Shown in pieces: positions 5,482-11,863 of a stretch of 23,872 bases of DNA. Positions within the stretch are counted from its first letter, which is position 1; the number at the start of each line of letters is the position of its first letter. Location of the stretch: assembly GCA_023252315.1 (NCBI GenBank), contig JAJPEB010000002.1:1-23872 (forward strand). The letters are read 5' to 3'. The notes under the pieces were generated by a model. The model did no database searches and was not told the DNA's origin. It worked only from the letters and a program-made list of their open reading frames with translations. Made by a program: the position numbers and the translations under genes. This stretch comes from Candidatus Woesearchaeota archaeon. GTDB taxonomy: Archaea; Nanobdellota; Nanobdellia; Woesearchaeales; UBA525.

Positions 5482-7967
5482 AGTATGCACGAGACTTATT
5501 AGAGAGAAAAAAAATAAAAAATTGTTTTTCGATAATTATTGACAGGGAAATAAAACACGGAGATGATCGTATACCGGGGTGGTTGAAAGATCATTGGATA
5601 AAACCGATATTAAGCCCTAAAGTTGCAGCGAGTCAAATTAGAGGCATGTTACGTTCAGTTAGTTGGGAATATTCTCCTACATTGAAACAAAAAAAAGAAT
5701 TGTTTCTTGGAAGAATTAAACTTCTGGAACAATTTGAAAAACGATTCGCTTCTTTTGATGAGCCTGACCTTCAAGGAATTATTGCATCTAGTAGTATTTC
5801 AGGTATTGGAAGAAGAACATATATTATTAAATGTTTTCGGAATACTAATATAATCTCTAAAAATAGCGAACCATACTCTATTGTTTTAGAGAGAGATTCA
5901 AGTATCGAAGATTTTATTCGAAGAGTTAATTCTCTTGGTTTAAATGAAGATCATGATATTTCTTCCCTAATCAATCGTCAAATGGCAGATAAGATTGATT
6001 TAGCATGTAAATTAATTGAAGATTTTATAAAATTCAGAGAAGTTTTGATAATTTCAGATAATCGATGCATAGTGCTTAATGATGGAAGCATGGTTGAATG
6101 GTTTGAGAAAATATTGCAACATTTTGAACAAAACAAATCTGTCATATTTGGAATTGCATCTGATAGACGTCCGCACTATTCAGTCCTTAAAAAATATCCC
6201 TCTTTCTTTCATGTGGCTGTTCCAGAACTTGAACCCAATGATCGAAAAATACTTCTTAAGATGTATAGTGAAATAGAAGGTTTGAACTTGAGGAACGAAC
6301 ATTTAAAGTTCTTTGAATCTGTCCTTTCAGGTCTTCCAAGTCAAATTTTTTTCACAGTTGATATAATTAAAGAGTACGGATATGATTTGGCTAAAACAAA
6401 AACTGTTGAAATCAAAGAATTCGGCCTCAACCAAGTTGCTTCAGTGCTTAACATCTATGAAGGAGATGCTGATGCTTCAGCATTTCTTTATTTGCTTTCC
6501 AGATCTCCGTACTTTTTAGGAGAACTTTTATTCGAAGTGGCACCAGAAGAAAAGTACAAATCTTTGCTCCAGGATTTTCATAGTAAGGGGCTATGTGAAT
6601 TTTTTGGATCTGCGAACGAGTACGTCCGTTTGAATGATGTTGTTAGGGATTATATTACTCGCCTTCATTACGCATTACGTGAAGATTTTGCGAAAAGACT
6701 ATACTCTCACACGCAAAGTTTCCTTGCAGACTATCAATCTAGCGAACGTGATGAATCAGATGTGTTGTGGTCGATACAAGAATTGTTGAAGAGTGGAGAA
6801 ACTATTGATGAGAATTATCTCATTCCATCGAACATTATCAGAGCTATCGCTGATGCCTATAATGAGCGAAGATATGATGCTGCTGTGGAATTTTGTGACC
6901 GTATTTTAATGAAGCAAGATTTCTTAGATCAAAAAGTGATAAACTCTGTCAGATATTATTTGTGCAAAAGCCTTGCACGACTCGCTAATGATCGATTTCA
7001 CACAGAAATCAAAAATATTAATAGAAATGATGCAGATTTTTTATATGGATTATTTTACAGATACAAAGGAGATTTTAAAAAAGCAATTGAAAAATTTGAG
7101 CCCTTGGCTGGAAAAGTTTCTAGAGCTAAGAGGGAATTGGCTCACGTATATAATGTGGTGGGGGACCATGAAAAAGCTCTCCCTCTTTCGGAAGAAGTCT
7201 ATAGAAATGATCCTAATCATCCTATTCATATTCAAACCTATTTTACCGCGCTCTTAAACTCAGATTCAGAGAGAAAAAATAATTTGTTACAAGAACTTTT
7301 GATGAAACTTAGTAGTGTACCGACGCCATTAGGTAATGAGATTTACTGGAACTGTTCTGCTCAATACTGCTGCCATGTCCAAATGGATGATGCAGGTGCG
7401 TATAGATTTATAGACAAAGCCTTAGATAAATATCCTAATAAAATTCATCCTTACTTGACCGCTCTGGATGTCTATAAGACGTTTGGAAATATGGGTGGTC
7501 TGAAGACAACTGTGAACAAAATGAAAATCATCTTTGATGAAAAAGAAGAACCTCTTTACTACAAAATTTACGAATATGAATCATATGTGCTTGCTGATGC
7601 TGGTAATGTTTCTGGCGCCCTAAGACTAGTTCAGGGCAAGTTGTCGAAATTACCTGAACAAACAATATCAAAAATTGTAAAACAAATTCATGATTTTTCT
7701 GATAAGAAATCAAATCAAGATATGTTGCCTGCAGCACAAGCCAAATGGCTTACCTATGGACTGCATAAAGGAACTATTGAGAAATATAATGGGAGTAGAG
7801 GATTTGGATTTATTGCAGGTGATGAGGGAGAGAATGTATTTTTTCATGCGAGTAATTTTCTTGACGGAGAGGAGAATATTTTACCCGCTACTTTGGTTTC
7901 TTATGAGCTAATCAAAACTATAAAAGGCCTACATGCGGAAAAAATCCATATTATTTCTAAAAAATAA
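5412..7967 (+). CDS. TIR C-terminal half + STAND-like NTPase + TPR + cold-shock domain (continuation of the TIR gene)
   Basis: This is the -1 frame body of the gene, 851 codons after the slip site; positions below are in the joined 913-residue protein. Residues 63-140 finish the TIR domain, with E84 as the predicted catalytic residue. From ~155 a STAND/AAA-like NTPase begins with F-L-G-R-I-K-L-L. Its P-loop is degenerate: S-G-I-G-R-R-T at 192-198, with arginine in place of the Walker lysine. V-L-I-I-S-D at 273-278 resembles Walker B. Residues ~540-800 are helical repeats of TPR type (Y-R-Y-K-G-D-F-K-K-A-I-E-K-F). The C-terminus (846-910) is a cold-shock domain with RNP1-like R-G-F-G-F-I and RNP2-like N-V-F-F-H. 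I infer an immune-type sensor: the CSD binds single-stranded nucleic acid and the TIR hydrolyses NAD or makes a signal. If no frameshift occurs, a TTG at 5427 could start a TIR-less form. Confidence 0.75.
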   Translation: MSNHSLSKLAKEHSEPSLLPNELKYARDLLERKKIKNCFSIIIDREIKHGDDRIPGWLKDHWIKPILSPKVAASQIRGMLRSVSWEYSPTLKQKKELFLGRIKLLEQFEKRFASFDEPDLQGIIASSSISGIGRRTYIIKCFRNTNIISKNSEPYSIVLERDSSIEDFIRRVNSLGLNEDHDISSLINRQMADKIDLACKLIEDFIKFREVLIISDNRCIVLNDGSMVEWFEKILQHFEQNKSVIFGIASDRRPHYSVLKKYPSFFHVAVPELEPNDRKILLKMYSEIEGLNLRNEHLKFFESVLSGLPSQIFFTVDIIKEYGYDLAKTKTVEIKEFGLNQVASVLNIYEGDADASAFLYLLSRSPYFLGELLFEVAPEEKYKSLLQDFHSKGLCEFFGSANEYVRLNDVVRDYITRLHYALREDFAKRLYSHTQSFLADYQSSERDESDVLWSIQELLKSGETIDENYLIPSNIIRAIADAYNERRYDAAVEFCDRILMKQDFLDQKVINSVRYYLCKSLARLANDRFHTEIKNINRNDADFLYGLFYRYKGDFKKAIEKFEPLAGKVSRAKRELAHVYNVVGDHEKALPLSEEVYRNDPNHPIHIQTYFTALLNSDSERKNNLLQELLMKLSSVPTPLGNEIYWNCSAQYCCHVQMDDAGAYRFIDKALDKYPNKIHPYLTALDVYKTFGNMGGLKTTVNKMKIIFDEKEEPLYYKIYEYESYVLADAGNVSGALRLVQGKLSKLPEQTISKIVKQIHDFSDKKSNQDMLPAAQAKWLTYGLHKGTIEKYNGSRGFGFIAGDEGENVFFHASNFLDGEENILPATLVSYELIKTIKGLHAEKIHIISKK

Positions 7968-7977
7968 GCTAGTGAAC

Positions 7978-7997
7978 CAATTTTTGAACTAATTTCT
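7978..7997 (+). terminator. T-rich 3' end after the TIR gene
   Basis: Two T-rich tracts (ATTTTT and ATTTCTT) lie 10-30 nt past the stop at 7967 with no hairpin. This is the kind of U-rich signal archaeal RNA polymerase with FttA uses for termination. Confidence 0.3.
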
Positions 7998-8082
7998 TAT
8001 GGTGTGCTCGAGGATGGCGCTAGAGTGGCAGGAAATTTGGGAAGGACATGATATTTGGAAGGAAAAACTGAATTGGCGAATG

Positions 8083-8107
8083 AGAAGAAACCTGAAAAGA
8101 AGAAACC
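8083..8107 (-). terminator. Pyrimidine-rich 3' end after the 8115-8666 gene
   Basis: On the minus strand, the sequence just after the stop at 8115 is rich in TTTCTTC and TTTTC tracts. It is a plausible U-rich termination region for the two-gene unit above it and also marks the right edge of the AT-rich insert. No stem is visible. Confidence 0.3.
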
Positions 8108-8114
8108 AGATACC

Positions 8115-8666
8115 TCAGTCCACGCCCTCCCTGATCCTGCCCTCGAGCACGTCGGGGCCCACCATCTTGAACCTGCTCATGTTAAGGTAGGCGCGGATCT
8201 CCTCTTGCAGGTCGAGGCAGTCCTTCACCGTCTCGTTCTCCGCCTCGCGCACGACGTCGTAGCGCACGAAGCGGTCCAGCAGCACGCGCATGAGGAAGTA
8301 GAATCCCGTGCCCTCCCACCTGCTGCGCCAGTCCGTGTGCAGCAGCGCCGAGAAGCGGATCTCGATCTCGCCGTACTGGTACTTCTGCTGCTTGCCGTCG
8401 ATCCTGACCGTCTTGTCCTTGAGCTTGCGCACGTAGATCTCGAGCACGACCTCCTTCTTGAGGTAGTCGCTGATCTTCCTGTACGGCGCGATCTCGATGA
8501 AGATGTCCTTGCCGTCGTCCGTGACCTTCTCCTCGTTGCGCAGCTCCACGATGACGTGGCCGCGCGACTTGATGTACCTGCTGATGAGCGCCCAGAGCTC
8601 GTCCATGCGGAAGATGCCCTCGTACACGAGCGGCTTCCTGTCGATGAGGACCTTGACCTCTGCCAT
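8115..8666 (-). CDS. Conserved-looking unknown protein, second of a pair
   Basis: 183 residues, soluble, charged, alternating strands and helices, with no signal peptide or membrane segment and no catalytic motif I recognise. Visible landmarks are K-K-E-V-V-L-E-I-Y-V-R-K, a basic stretch around I-D-G-K-Q-Q-K-Y, H-T-D-W-R-S-R-W-E-G-T-G and F-L-M-R-V-L-L-D-R-F-V. The same order (strand of the form I-x-F-R/Y-V-R, W-R-D-R-W, then F-hydrophobic-F/L) appears in the preceding gene, so the two may be distant paralogues. The ATG at 8666 follows that gene's stop by 2 nt (TGA-CC-ATG), so they are probably translated together. GC-rich codon use matches the chromosome, not the adjacent insert. Confidence 0.75.
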   Translation of the reverse strand: MAEVKVLIDRKPLVYEGIFRMDELWALISRYIKSRGHVIVELRNEEKVTDDGKDIFIEIAPYRKISDYLKKEVVLEIYVRKLKDKTVRIDGKQQKYQYGEIEIRFSALLHTDWRSRWEGTGFYFLMRVLLDRFVRYDVVREAENETVKDCLDLQEEIRAYLNMSRFKMVGPDVLEGRIREGVD

Positions 8667-8668
8667 GG

Positions 8669-9223
8669 TCAGCCGGGCTCCCACACGCTCGCGTAGCCGC
8701 CCGCGTACATGTGCGTCTCCTTCTTGAGGAACTCCATGAAGTCGGTGAGCGTGAACAGTCCGATGTCGTCGACGAGGTCCCACCTGTCGCGCCACGTGAT
8801 CTTGCGGTAGATCGCGCGCAGCCAGCTCGAGGTGAAGAGCTGGGGCGAGCCCGCTGGGCTCTCGACCTCGTAGTCCTCGACGAACTGGTACTCCATCCAC
8901 ACGAGCATCGCCCCTTCCATGAGCTCGCGGCGCACCCCGCCCTCGGTCACGACAACCGTGCGCGGCCTCACGATCCTGAAGTGGATCTTGTAGATGATCT
9001 GGTAGTAGGCGTCGTAGTTCTGCAGCACCTCCCATTTCACGTCGAGCTTGCCCGCCTTGTGCTGGTAGCGGCTCTCGGTGAACTCGAAGGAGGCAGCGAT
9101 GCGGCGCACGAAGAACTCCTTCGACTCGCGGTATATCCTCTTCCAGTCGAACCTTCCCGTGAAGCGGAAGATGAGCCGCGGCATCGGGCCCTTGATCGGA
9201 TGGAGGGTGCTGTGGTGGTCCAC
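8669..9223 (-). CDS. Conserved-looking unknown protein, first of a pair
   Basis: 184 residues from a GTG at 9223, or 171 from the ATG at 9184. The GTG is preferred because a TATA box is centred 27 nt upstream and another gene in this window (9450-10046) also starts leaderless with GTG. The shorter form starts M-P-R-L-I-F-R-F-T-G, which also looks natural. The protein is rich in aromatic and charged residues, with a run of beta strands (Y-Q-I-I-Y-K-I-H-F-R-I-V), then W-R-D-R-W-D-L-V-D-D and F-M-E-F-L-K-K-E. No known domain, signal or metal motif is evident. It is co-transcribed with the following gene of similar size and layout, suggesting a heteromeric pair, but I do not assign a function. 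Confidence 0.75.
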   Translation of the reverse strand: MDHHSTLHPIKGPMPRLIFRFTGRFDWKRIYRESKEFFVRRIAASFEFTESRYQHKAGKLDVKWEVLQNYDAYYQIIYKIHFRIVRPRTVVVTEGGVRRELMEGAMLVWMEYQFVEDYEVESPAGSPQLFTSSWLRAIYRKITWRDRWDLVDDIGLFTLTDFMEFLKKETHMYAGGYASVWEPG

Positions 9224-9245
9224 TGCGGCTTTCCCGTGTCGTGGC

Positions 9246-9254
9246 TATTTAAAA
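9246..9254 (-). promoter_or_regulatory. TATA box of the unknown gene pair
   Basis: On the minus strand this reads TTTTAAATA, centred 27 nt before the GTG at 9223. It is an isolated AT island in GC-rich DNA. Confidence 0.55.
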
Positions 9255-9308
9255 TTACCGTGGAGGGCGATCCTCATCGGGCAGTGGTGCAGGGCCCTCG
9301 CAGACCCT

Positions 9309-9424
9309 GCGGTTGCCTTGGCGTCAAAGCAAGCCGGCAGAGGCCCCGTGGTTCCTGGCGTAGCGAGAGCGGCACGTTTCCGGGAGCCGACCCGGGGCGG
9401 CCTTCCGGACGCGCCGCAGTAGCC
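9309..9424. repeat. Degenerate third copy of the intergenic inverted-repeat element
   Basis: The segment GTTGC-CTT-GGCGT (9312-9324) shares the arm motif of the two better copies at 10343 and 16536. The far side, GCGCC-GCAGTAGCC (9411-9424), can pair with it using two G-T wobbles and one mismatch, leaving CTT as a bulge. The interior does not contain the CGTAAAACC box or an obvious 8-bp hairpin, so this copy is decayed or only partly related. It begins ~26 nt downstream of the stop of the minus-strand gene at 9450 and ends upstream of the next TATA box. Confidence 0.4.
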
Positions 9425-9449
9425 GGAGGGACGATCCCTGCAGGATCGC

Positions 9450-10046
9450 TCACCCGTCGCGCTCGCCCGCAGTCCCGTCCTTCTCTCTCTGGCGCAGCTC
9501 GAGGACCGCCGAGAGCACGGCGACCCTGAGCTGCTCGCGCGTGCCGTCGTTGCGCACGAGAGCGTCCGCGCTCGCGAGCACCTTGCGCAGCTGCGGGCGG
9601 TAGGAGTCGGCGGAGTTCTCGCGCTCCTCCTGCGCGAGGAACTCCTCCATCGTGCTCGCGTTCTCCTCGCGCCCGAGCCTCTCCTGGCGCTCCTTCGCGC
9701 GCGAGAAGCGCAGCTCCTGCTTCGCGTCGACGCCGATGACGATCGCGCCGGGGAGCGTGCGCAGGAGCGCGATCTCGGCGGGCGTGCGCAGCCCGTCGAT
9801 TGCGTAGTCGCCCCTGTGGCCCTCCATGCGGTTGAGCGCCTCTTGCATGAGCGCCGCTGGGCCGAACTTCGCGCGCAGCTCGTTGCCGAGGCTGTAGAGC
9901 GCCTCCCTGCCCGTCTTGAGCCTGCGTGCGCGCGCCTTCTCGCGCAGGAAGTCCGAGAGGGTGAGCGTCCTGAAGCCCTCCTTGTGGAGGATCTCGATGG
10001 TCGTGGTCTTGCCTGCCGCGAGCGTCCCTACGACTCCGATGATCAC
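9450..10046 (-). CDS. UPF0200-like P-loop nucleotide kinase-fold protein
   Basis: A 198-residue protein with an N-terminal P-loop, G-T-L-A-A-G-K-T-T (7-15, K13), and the layout of the archaeal UPF0200 / dephospho-CoA-kinase-like family: G-N-E-L-R-A-K-F-G (54-62), D-G-L-R-T-P-A-E (84-91), an Arg-rich lid with R-F-S-R-A-K-E-R (113-120), E-E-F-L-A-Q-E-E-R-E (134-143), and the closing V-R-N-D-G-T (164-169). It probably phosphorylates or hydrolyses a nucleotide-like substrate in the cytoplasm; the substrate is not known for the family. The start is GTG at 10046, which places M-I-I-G-V-V-G directly on the P-loop strand and has a TATA-like box 26 nt upstream. It appears to be a single-gene unit. Confidence 0.85.
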   Translation of the reverse strand: MIIGVVGTLAAGKTTTIEILHKEGFRTLTLSDFLREKARARRLKTGREALYSLGNELRAKFGPAALMQEALNRMEGHRGDYAIDGLRTPAEIALLRTLPGAIVIGVDAKQELRFSRAKERQERLGREENASTMEEFLAQEERENSADSYRPQLRKVLASADALVRNDGTREQLRVAVLSAVLELRQREKDGTAGERDG

Positions 10047-10068
10047 TGCCCCGCCGCGTGCCTTCCCC

Positions 10069-10076
10069 TACTTATG
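10069..10076 (-). promoter_or_regulatory. TATA-like box of the UPF0200-like gene
   Basis: On the minus strand this reads CATAAGTA, centred 26 nt before the GTG at 10046, again the leaderless distance. The match to a TATA consensus is moderate. Confidence 0.45.
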
Positions 10077-10103
10077 CCTTGCGGGCTGCTGCGGGAGGGA
10101 AGC

Positions 10104-10181
10104 TCACTCCTCTGCGTCGTCTTCGAAGAAGCTCTTGAGGCGCTTGCTCTCGGCCTTCGCCTTATAGCTGATCGCTGCCAT
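10104..10181 (-). CDS. Possible 25-residue protein
   Basis: A short ATG frame in an otherwise gene-free stretch. It starts M-A-A-I-S-Y-K-A-K-A-E-S-K-R and ends S-F-F-E-D-D-A-E-E: a basic first half and an acidic tail, probably one helix. Support comes from a good TATA box (10205-10212) centred 27-28 nt before the ATG, a GGAGG-like sequence just upstream of the start, and mostly G/C third positions. No family is recognised. It could instead be the beginning of an untranslated or structural RNA transcribed from the same promoter. Confidence 0.42.
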   Translation of the reverse strand: MAAISYKAKAESKRLKSFFEDDAEE

Positions 10182-10204
10182 GCCTCCTGCAGCGTGTCCC
10201 GGGG

Positions 10205-10212
10205 TTTATAAG
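10205..10212 (-). promoter_or_regulatory. TATA box before the 25-residue frame
   Basis: TTATAAAC on the minus strand lies in GC-rich surroundings, centred 27-28 nt before the ATG at 10181. From here up to the element at 10343 I see no gene; the sequence is mixed and unremarkable. Confidence 0.55.
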
Positions 10213-10342
10213 AAAAACCGTCCTCGAACATGGGCGTGCGATCACCCGCAATCGGAATCTCTACGTTGCAGAGGCGGGGAAAAGAATCGGGATCGCTCGA
10301 GATATTTTTCTGGATTCTGGTATATCCCGCCGCCTGCGCCGC

Positions 10343-10437
10343 GCTGCTGCCTTGGCGTAAACCAGGAGAGCCGCCGATTCTGCAGGCGGCTCGACGTAAA
10401 ACCACGCAGCGGAGCGAGTGAGAAGCGCCGCAGCAGC
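10343..10437. repeat. Intergenic inverted-repeat element, copy 2 (possible structured RNA)
   Basis: Read on the plus strand: arm GCTGCTGC (10343-10350), bulge CTT, arm GGCGT (10354-10358), 9 nt, an 8-bp hairpin GAGCCGCC/GGCGGCTC (10368-10375 with 10385-10392) around a 9-nt loop, 2 nt, the box CGTAAAACC (10395-10403), a 21-nt linker, then GCGCC (10425-10429) and GCAGCAGC (10430-10437) closing the outer stem with one G-T wobble. The copy at 16536 has identical spacing up to the box with a different hairpin sequence. It lies 24 nt beyond the stop of the minus-strand gene at 10462 and upstream of the next promoter, so it would be in that gene's 3' region. Confidence 0.65.
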
Positions 10438-10461
10438 CCGAAAACGAAAGAAGAAGCTTAT

Positions 10462-10950
10462 TCACTTCTGCTGCATGTCCATGATATTGCGCAGCTCGTC
10501 GGAGAGCACCGCGCCGTCGCGCGCGTCGAGGCGCATCGTCACGAGGTTGAGCGTGGCCGTCACGATCGTGAGGTTCCACACGGGCCCGTCCCCCTGCTGG
10601 AGGATGCAGATCTCCTGCTGCACCGGGTGCGCGGGGTACCTCTCCCTCATGCGCGCGGCCGCGAGCTCGCGCGCCTGCGCGAGGCCGATGCCGACCGACG
10701 CGAGGTCGAGGGGCGCGATGACGCCCTCCTCCTTGAAGGCGCCCTCGGGAGGCCGCGCGCGCACGGGCTTCGTGTCGAAGACGACGATGTGGTCGTCGCG
10801 CTCGGAGTAGTAGCCGATCTCGACCGGCGCGCTGCCGCTCTTCGCGTAGCAGAAGAGGTGCGCGAGGTACGGGTGCGGGTGCCGCGCGCGGAACTCGCGG
10901 AACTCGTCCGAGCCCTCGACCGCATCGATGATGTCGTGCACGTCAGTCAT
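10462..10950 (-). CDS. PepSY-like domain protein
   Basis: 162 residues, no signal peptide or membrane segment. The second half has the PepSY-like pattern: L-D-L-A-S-V-G-I-G-L-A-Q-A-R-E-L-A helix, V-Q-Q-E-I-C-I-L strand, W-N-L-T-I-V strand, then L-D-A-R-D-G-A-V-L-S, matching the D-A-x-T-G-E-V-hydrophobic end of the fold. PepSY domains often inhibit proteases or bind partners, but cytoplasmic archaeal versions are uncharacterised. The ATG at 10950 overlaps the TGA of the metallophosphoesterase gene (ATGA), so it is the second gene of a two-gene operon. The domain call is by pattern only and could be wrong. Confidence 0.6.
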   Translation of the reverse strand: MTDVHDIIDAVEGSDEFREFRARHPHPYLAHLFCYAKSGSAPVEIGYYSERDDHIVVFDTKPVRARPPEGAFKEEGVIAPLDLASVGIGLAQARELAAARMRERYPAHPVQQEICILQQGDGPVWNLTIVTATLNLVTMRLDARDGAVLSDELRNIMDMQQK

Positions 10951-11546
10951 AGGTCCACCTCGATCAGCTCGCCCTCGGGCCCGGGATTCACCACCGTCGT
11001 CGTGAGCACCTTGTCGCGGCGATGGAAGCACTGGTGGATGTGCCCGCAGATGACGAGCATCGGCAGGCGGCGCACGATGAGCTCGCGCAGGCTCTCGTTG
11101 CCGACGTGCCAGTCGTCGTCCACCTCGTCGAGGCGAGTCGCGTAGGGGGGCGCGTGGCTCACGAACACGGTGCGCTCGTGGAACTCGTGCCTGAGCCGCT
11201 CCTCCATGCGCTCGAGCTCGGCCTCGCGCCTGTGGAACCCGTGCCCGCCGAAGCCGATGAAGCGCAGGCCCGCGACGTCGATCGCCCTGCCGTGCGCGAA
11301 ATGCAGGTTCGCGAACTCCTTGTGCAGCTGGAGGACCTCGTCCTCGTCCTCGTGGTTGCCGTGCACGAGCACGACCGGGATGCCGAAGCCGTCCATCTCC
11401 TTGAGCATGCGCCTCGTGCTCTTGCCGAAGACCGTGAAGTCTCCCGCGCACACCGCGACGTCGGGGCGCTCGCGCTCGACGATCGCCTTGAGGCGCGAGA
11501 GCGCGTCGGGCGCCTCGTGCGTGTCGACGAACGCGAGCAGCTTCAT
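10947..11546 (-). CDS. Calcineurin-like metallophosphoesterase
   Basis: A 199-residue cytoplasmic phosphoesterase of the YfcE/MJ0936-like type. The five dimetal motifs are present: D8-x-H10 (V-D-T-H), G-D36, G-N64-H65-E, S-H131-A-P-P and G-H169-x-H171. This arrangement binds two Mn/Fe/Ni-type ions and hydrolyses phosphodiesters or phosphomonoesters; the substrate is unknown. The ATG at 11546 puts the first metal motif at residue 8, typical of the family, and has a TATA box 28 nt upstream. Translation is coupled to the PepSY-like gene through an ATGA overlap, hinting at a common process. Confidence 0.9.
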   Translation of the reverse strand: MKLLAFVDTHEAPDALSRLKAIVERERPDVAVCAGDFTVFGKSTRRMLKEMDGFGIPVVLVHGNHEDEDEVLQLHKEFANLHFAHGRAIDVAGLRFIGFGGHGFHRREAELERMEERLRHEFHERTVFVSHAPPYATRLDEVDDDWHVGNESLRELIVRRLPMLVICGHIHQCFHRRDKVLTTTVVNPGPEGELIEVDL

Positions 11547-11570
11547 GTGCCTCTCCCTTCGCGCGCAGGT

Positions 11571-11577
11571 TTTAAAG
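11571..11577 (-). promoter_or_regulatory. TATA box of the metallophosphoesterase operon
   Basis: CTTTAAA on the minus strand, centred 28 nt before the ATG at 11546, in the 46-bp gap below the zinc-ribbon gene. Confidence 0.5.
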
Positions 11578-11592
11578 GATTCGGGTGCCCGC

Positions 11593-11859
11593 TCATTTCC
11601 TTCCGAGCGCGGATCGCACGTCGATCTCGTACGTGCCCTCGGGCAGCGAGCGCACGTGGGGATGGCCCTCATCGTCCGCGAGCAGCAGCCCCGAGATGTC
11701 GATGTCGTAGGCGCCCTCCGCGTCCTCGCCCTCGCCTGCGGGCGCGCCCTTGCCCGCGCGCACGAAGAGGAACATGCGCGAGCCGCATGCGCAGCCGTCG
11801 ATCACGGCGGGCGCGTCGTCGGCGTAGGTCCTCTCGCAGCGCATGCATCGATGCGGCAT
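11593..11859 (-). CDS. arvC: ArvC/OapC-like zinc-ribbon protein (DUF2072 type)
   Basis: An 88-residue archaeal zinc-ribbon protein. Four cysteines, C5-x2-C8 and C23-x-C25, form the ribbon in M-P-H-R-C-M-R-C and D-G-C-A-C-G-S-R-M-F. This is followed by the conserved-looking F-L-F-V-R strand, an acidic linker and a C-terminal L-P-E-G-T-Y-E-I-D-V. In haloarchaea the corresponding gene sits with the small GTPase ArvA and with ArvB, in a locus reported to drive extracellular vesicle formation. Here it follows the GTPase by 4 nt and is surely co-transcribed. The family name is from memory of that gene neighbourhood; the zinc-binding cysteines are seen directly. Confidence 0.8.
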   Translation of the reverse strand: MPHRCMRCERTYADDAPAVIDGCACGSRMFLFVRAGKGAPAGEGEDAEGAYDIDISGLLLADDEGHPHVRSLPEGTYEIDVRSALGRK

Positions 11860-11863
11860 CGCC

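Noticed and set aside
5227..7967. Treating the TIR gene simply as a pseudogene
   Set aside because: There is a single frame change, at a perfectly phased slippery heptamer, and the 850-codon remainder is intact; decay would normally leave further lesions. It remains possible.
7999..8190. A 63-codon plus-strand frame after the TIR gene
   Set aside because: Starts in T-rich DNA after the stop and runs into the opposite-strand gene at 8115; no promoter and no recognisable pattern.
10082..10440. A 13-nt inverted repeat (CGGGCTGCTGCGG at 10082-10094 and its complement at 10428-10440)
   Set aside because: The match includes the element's own arm, and such CTG/GC-rich words recur by chance in this composition; no matching features at the first copy.
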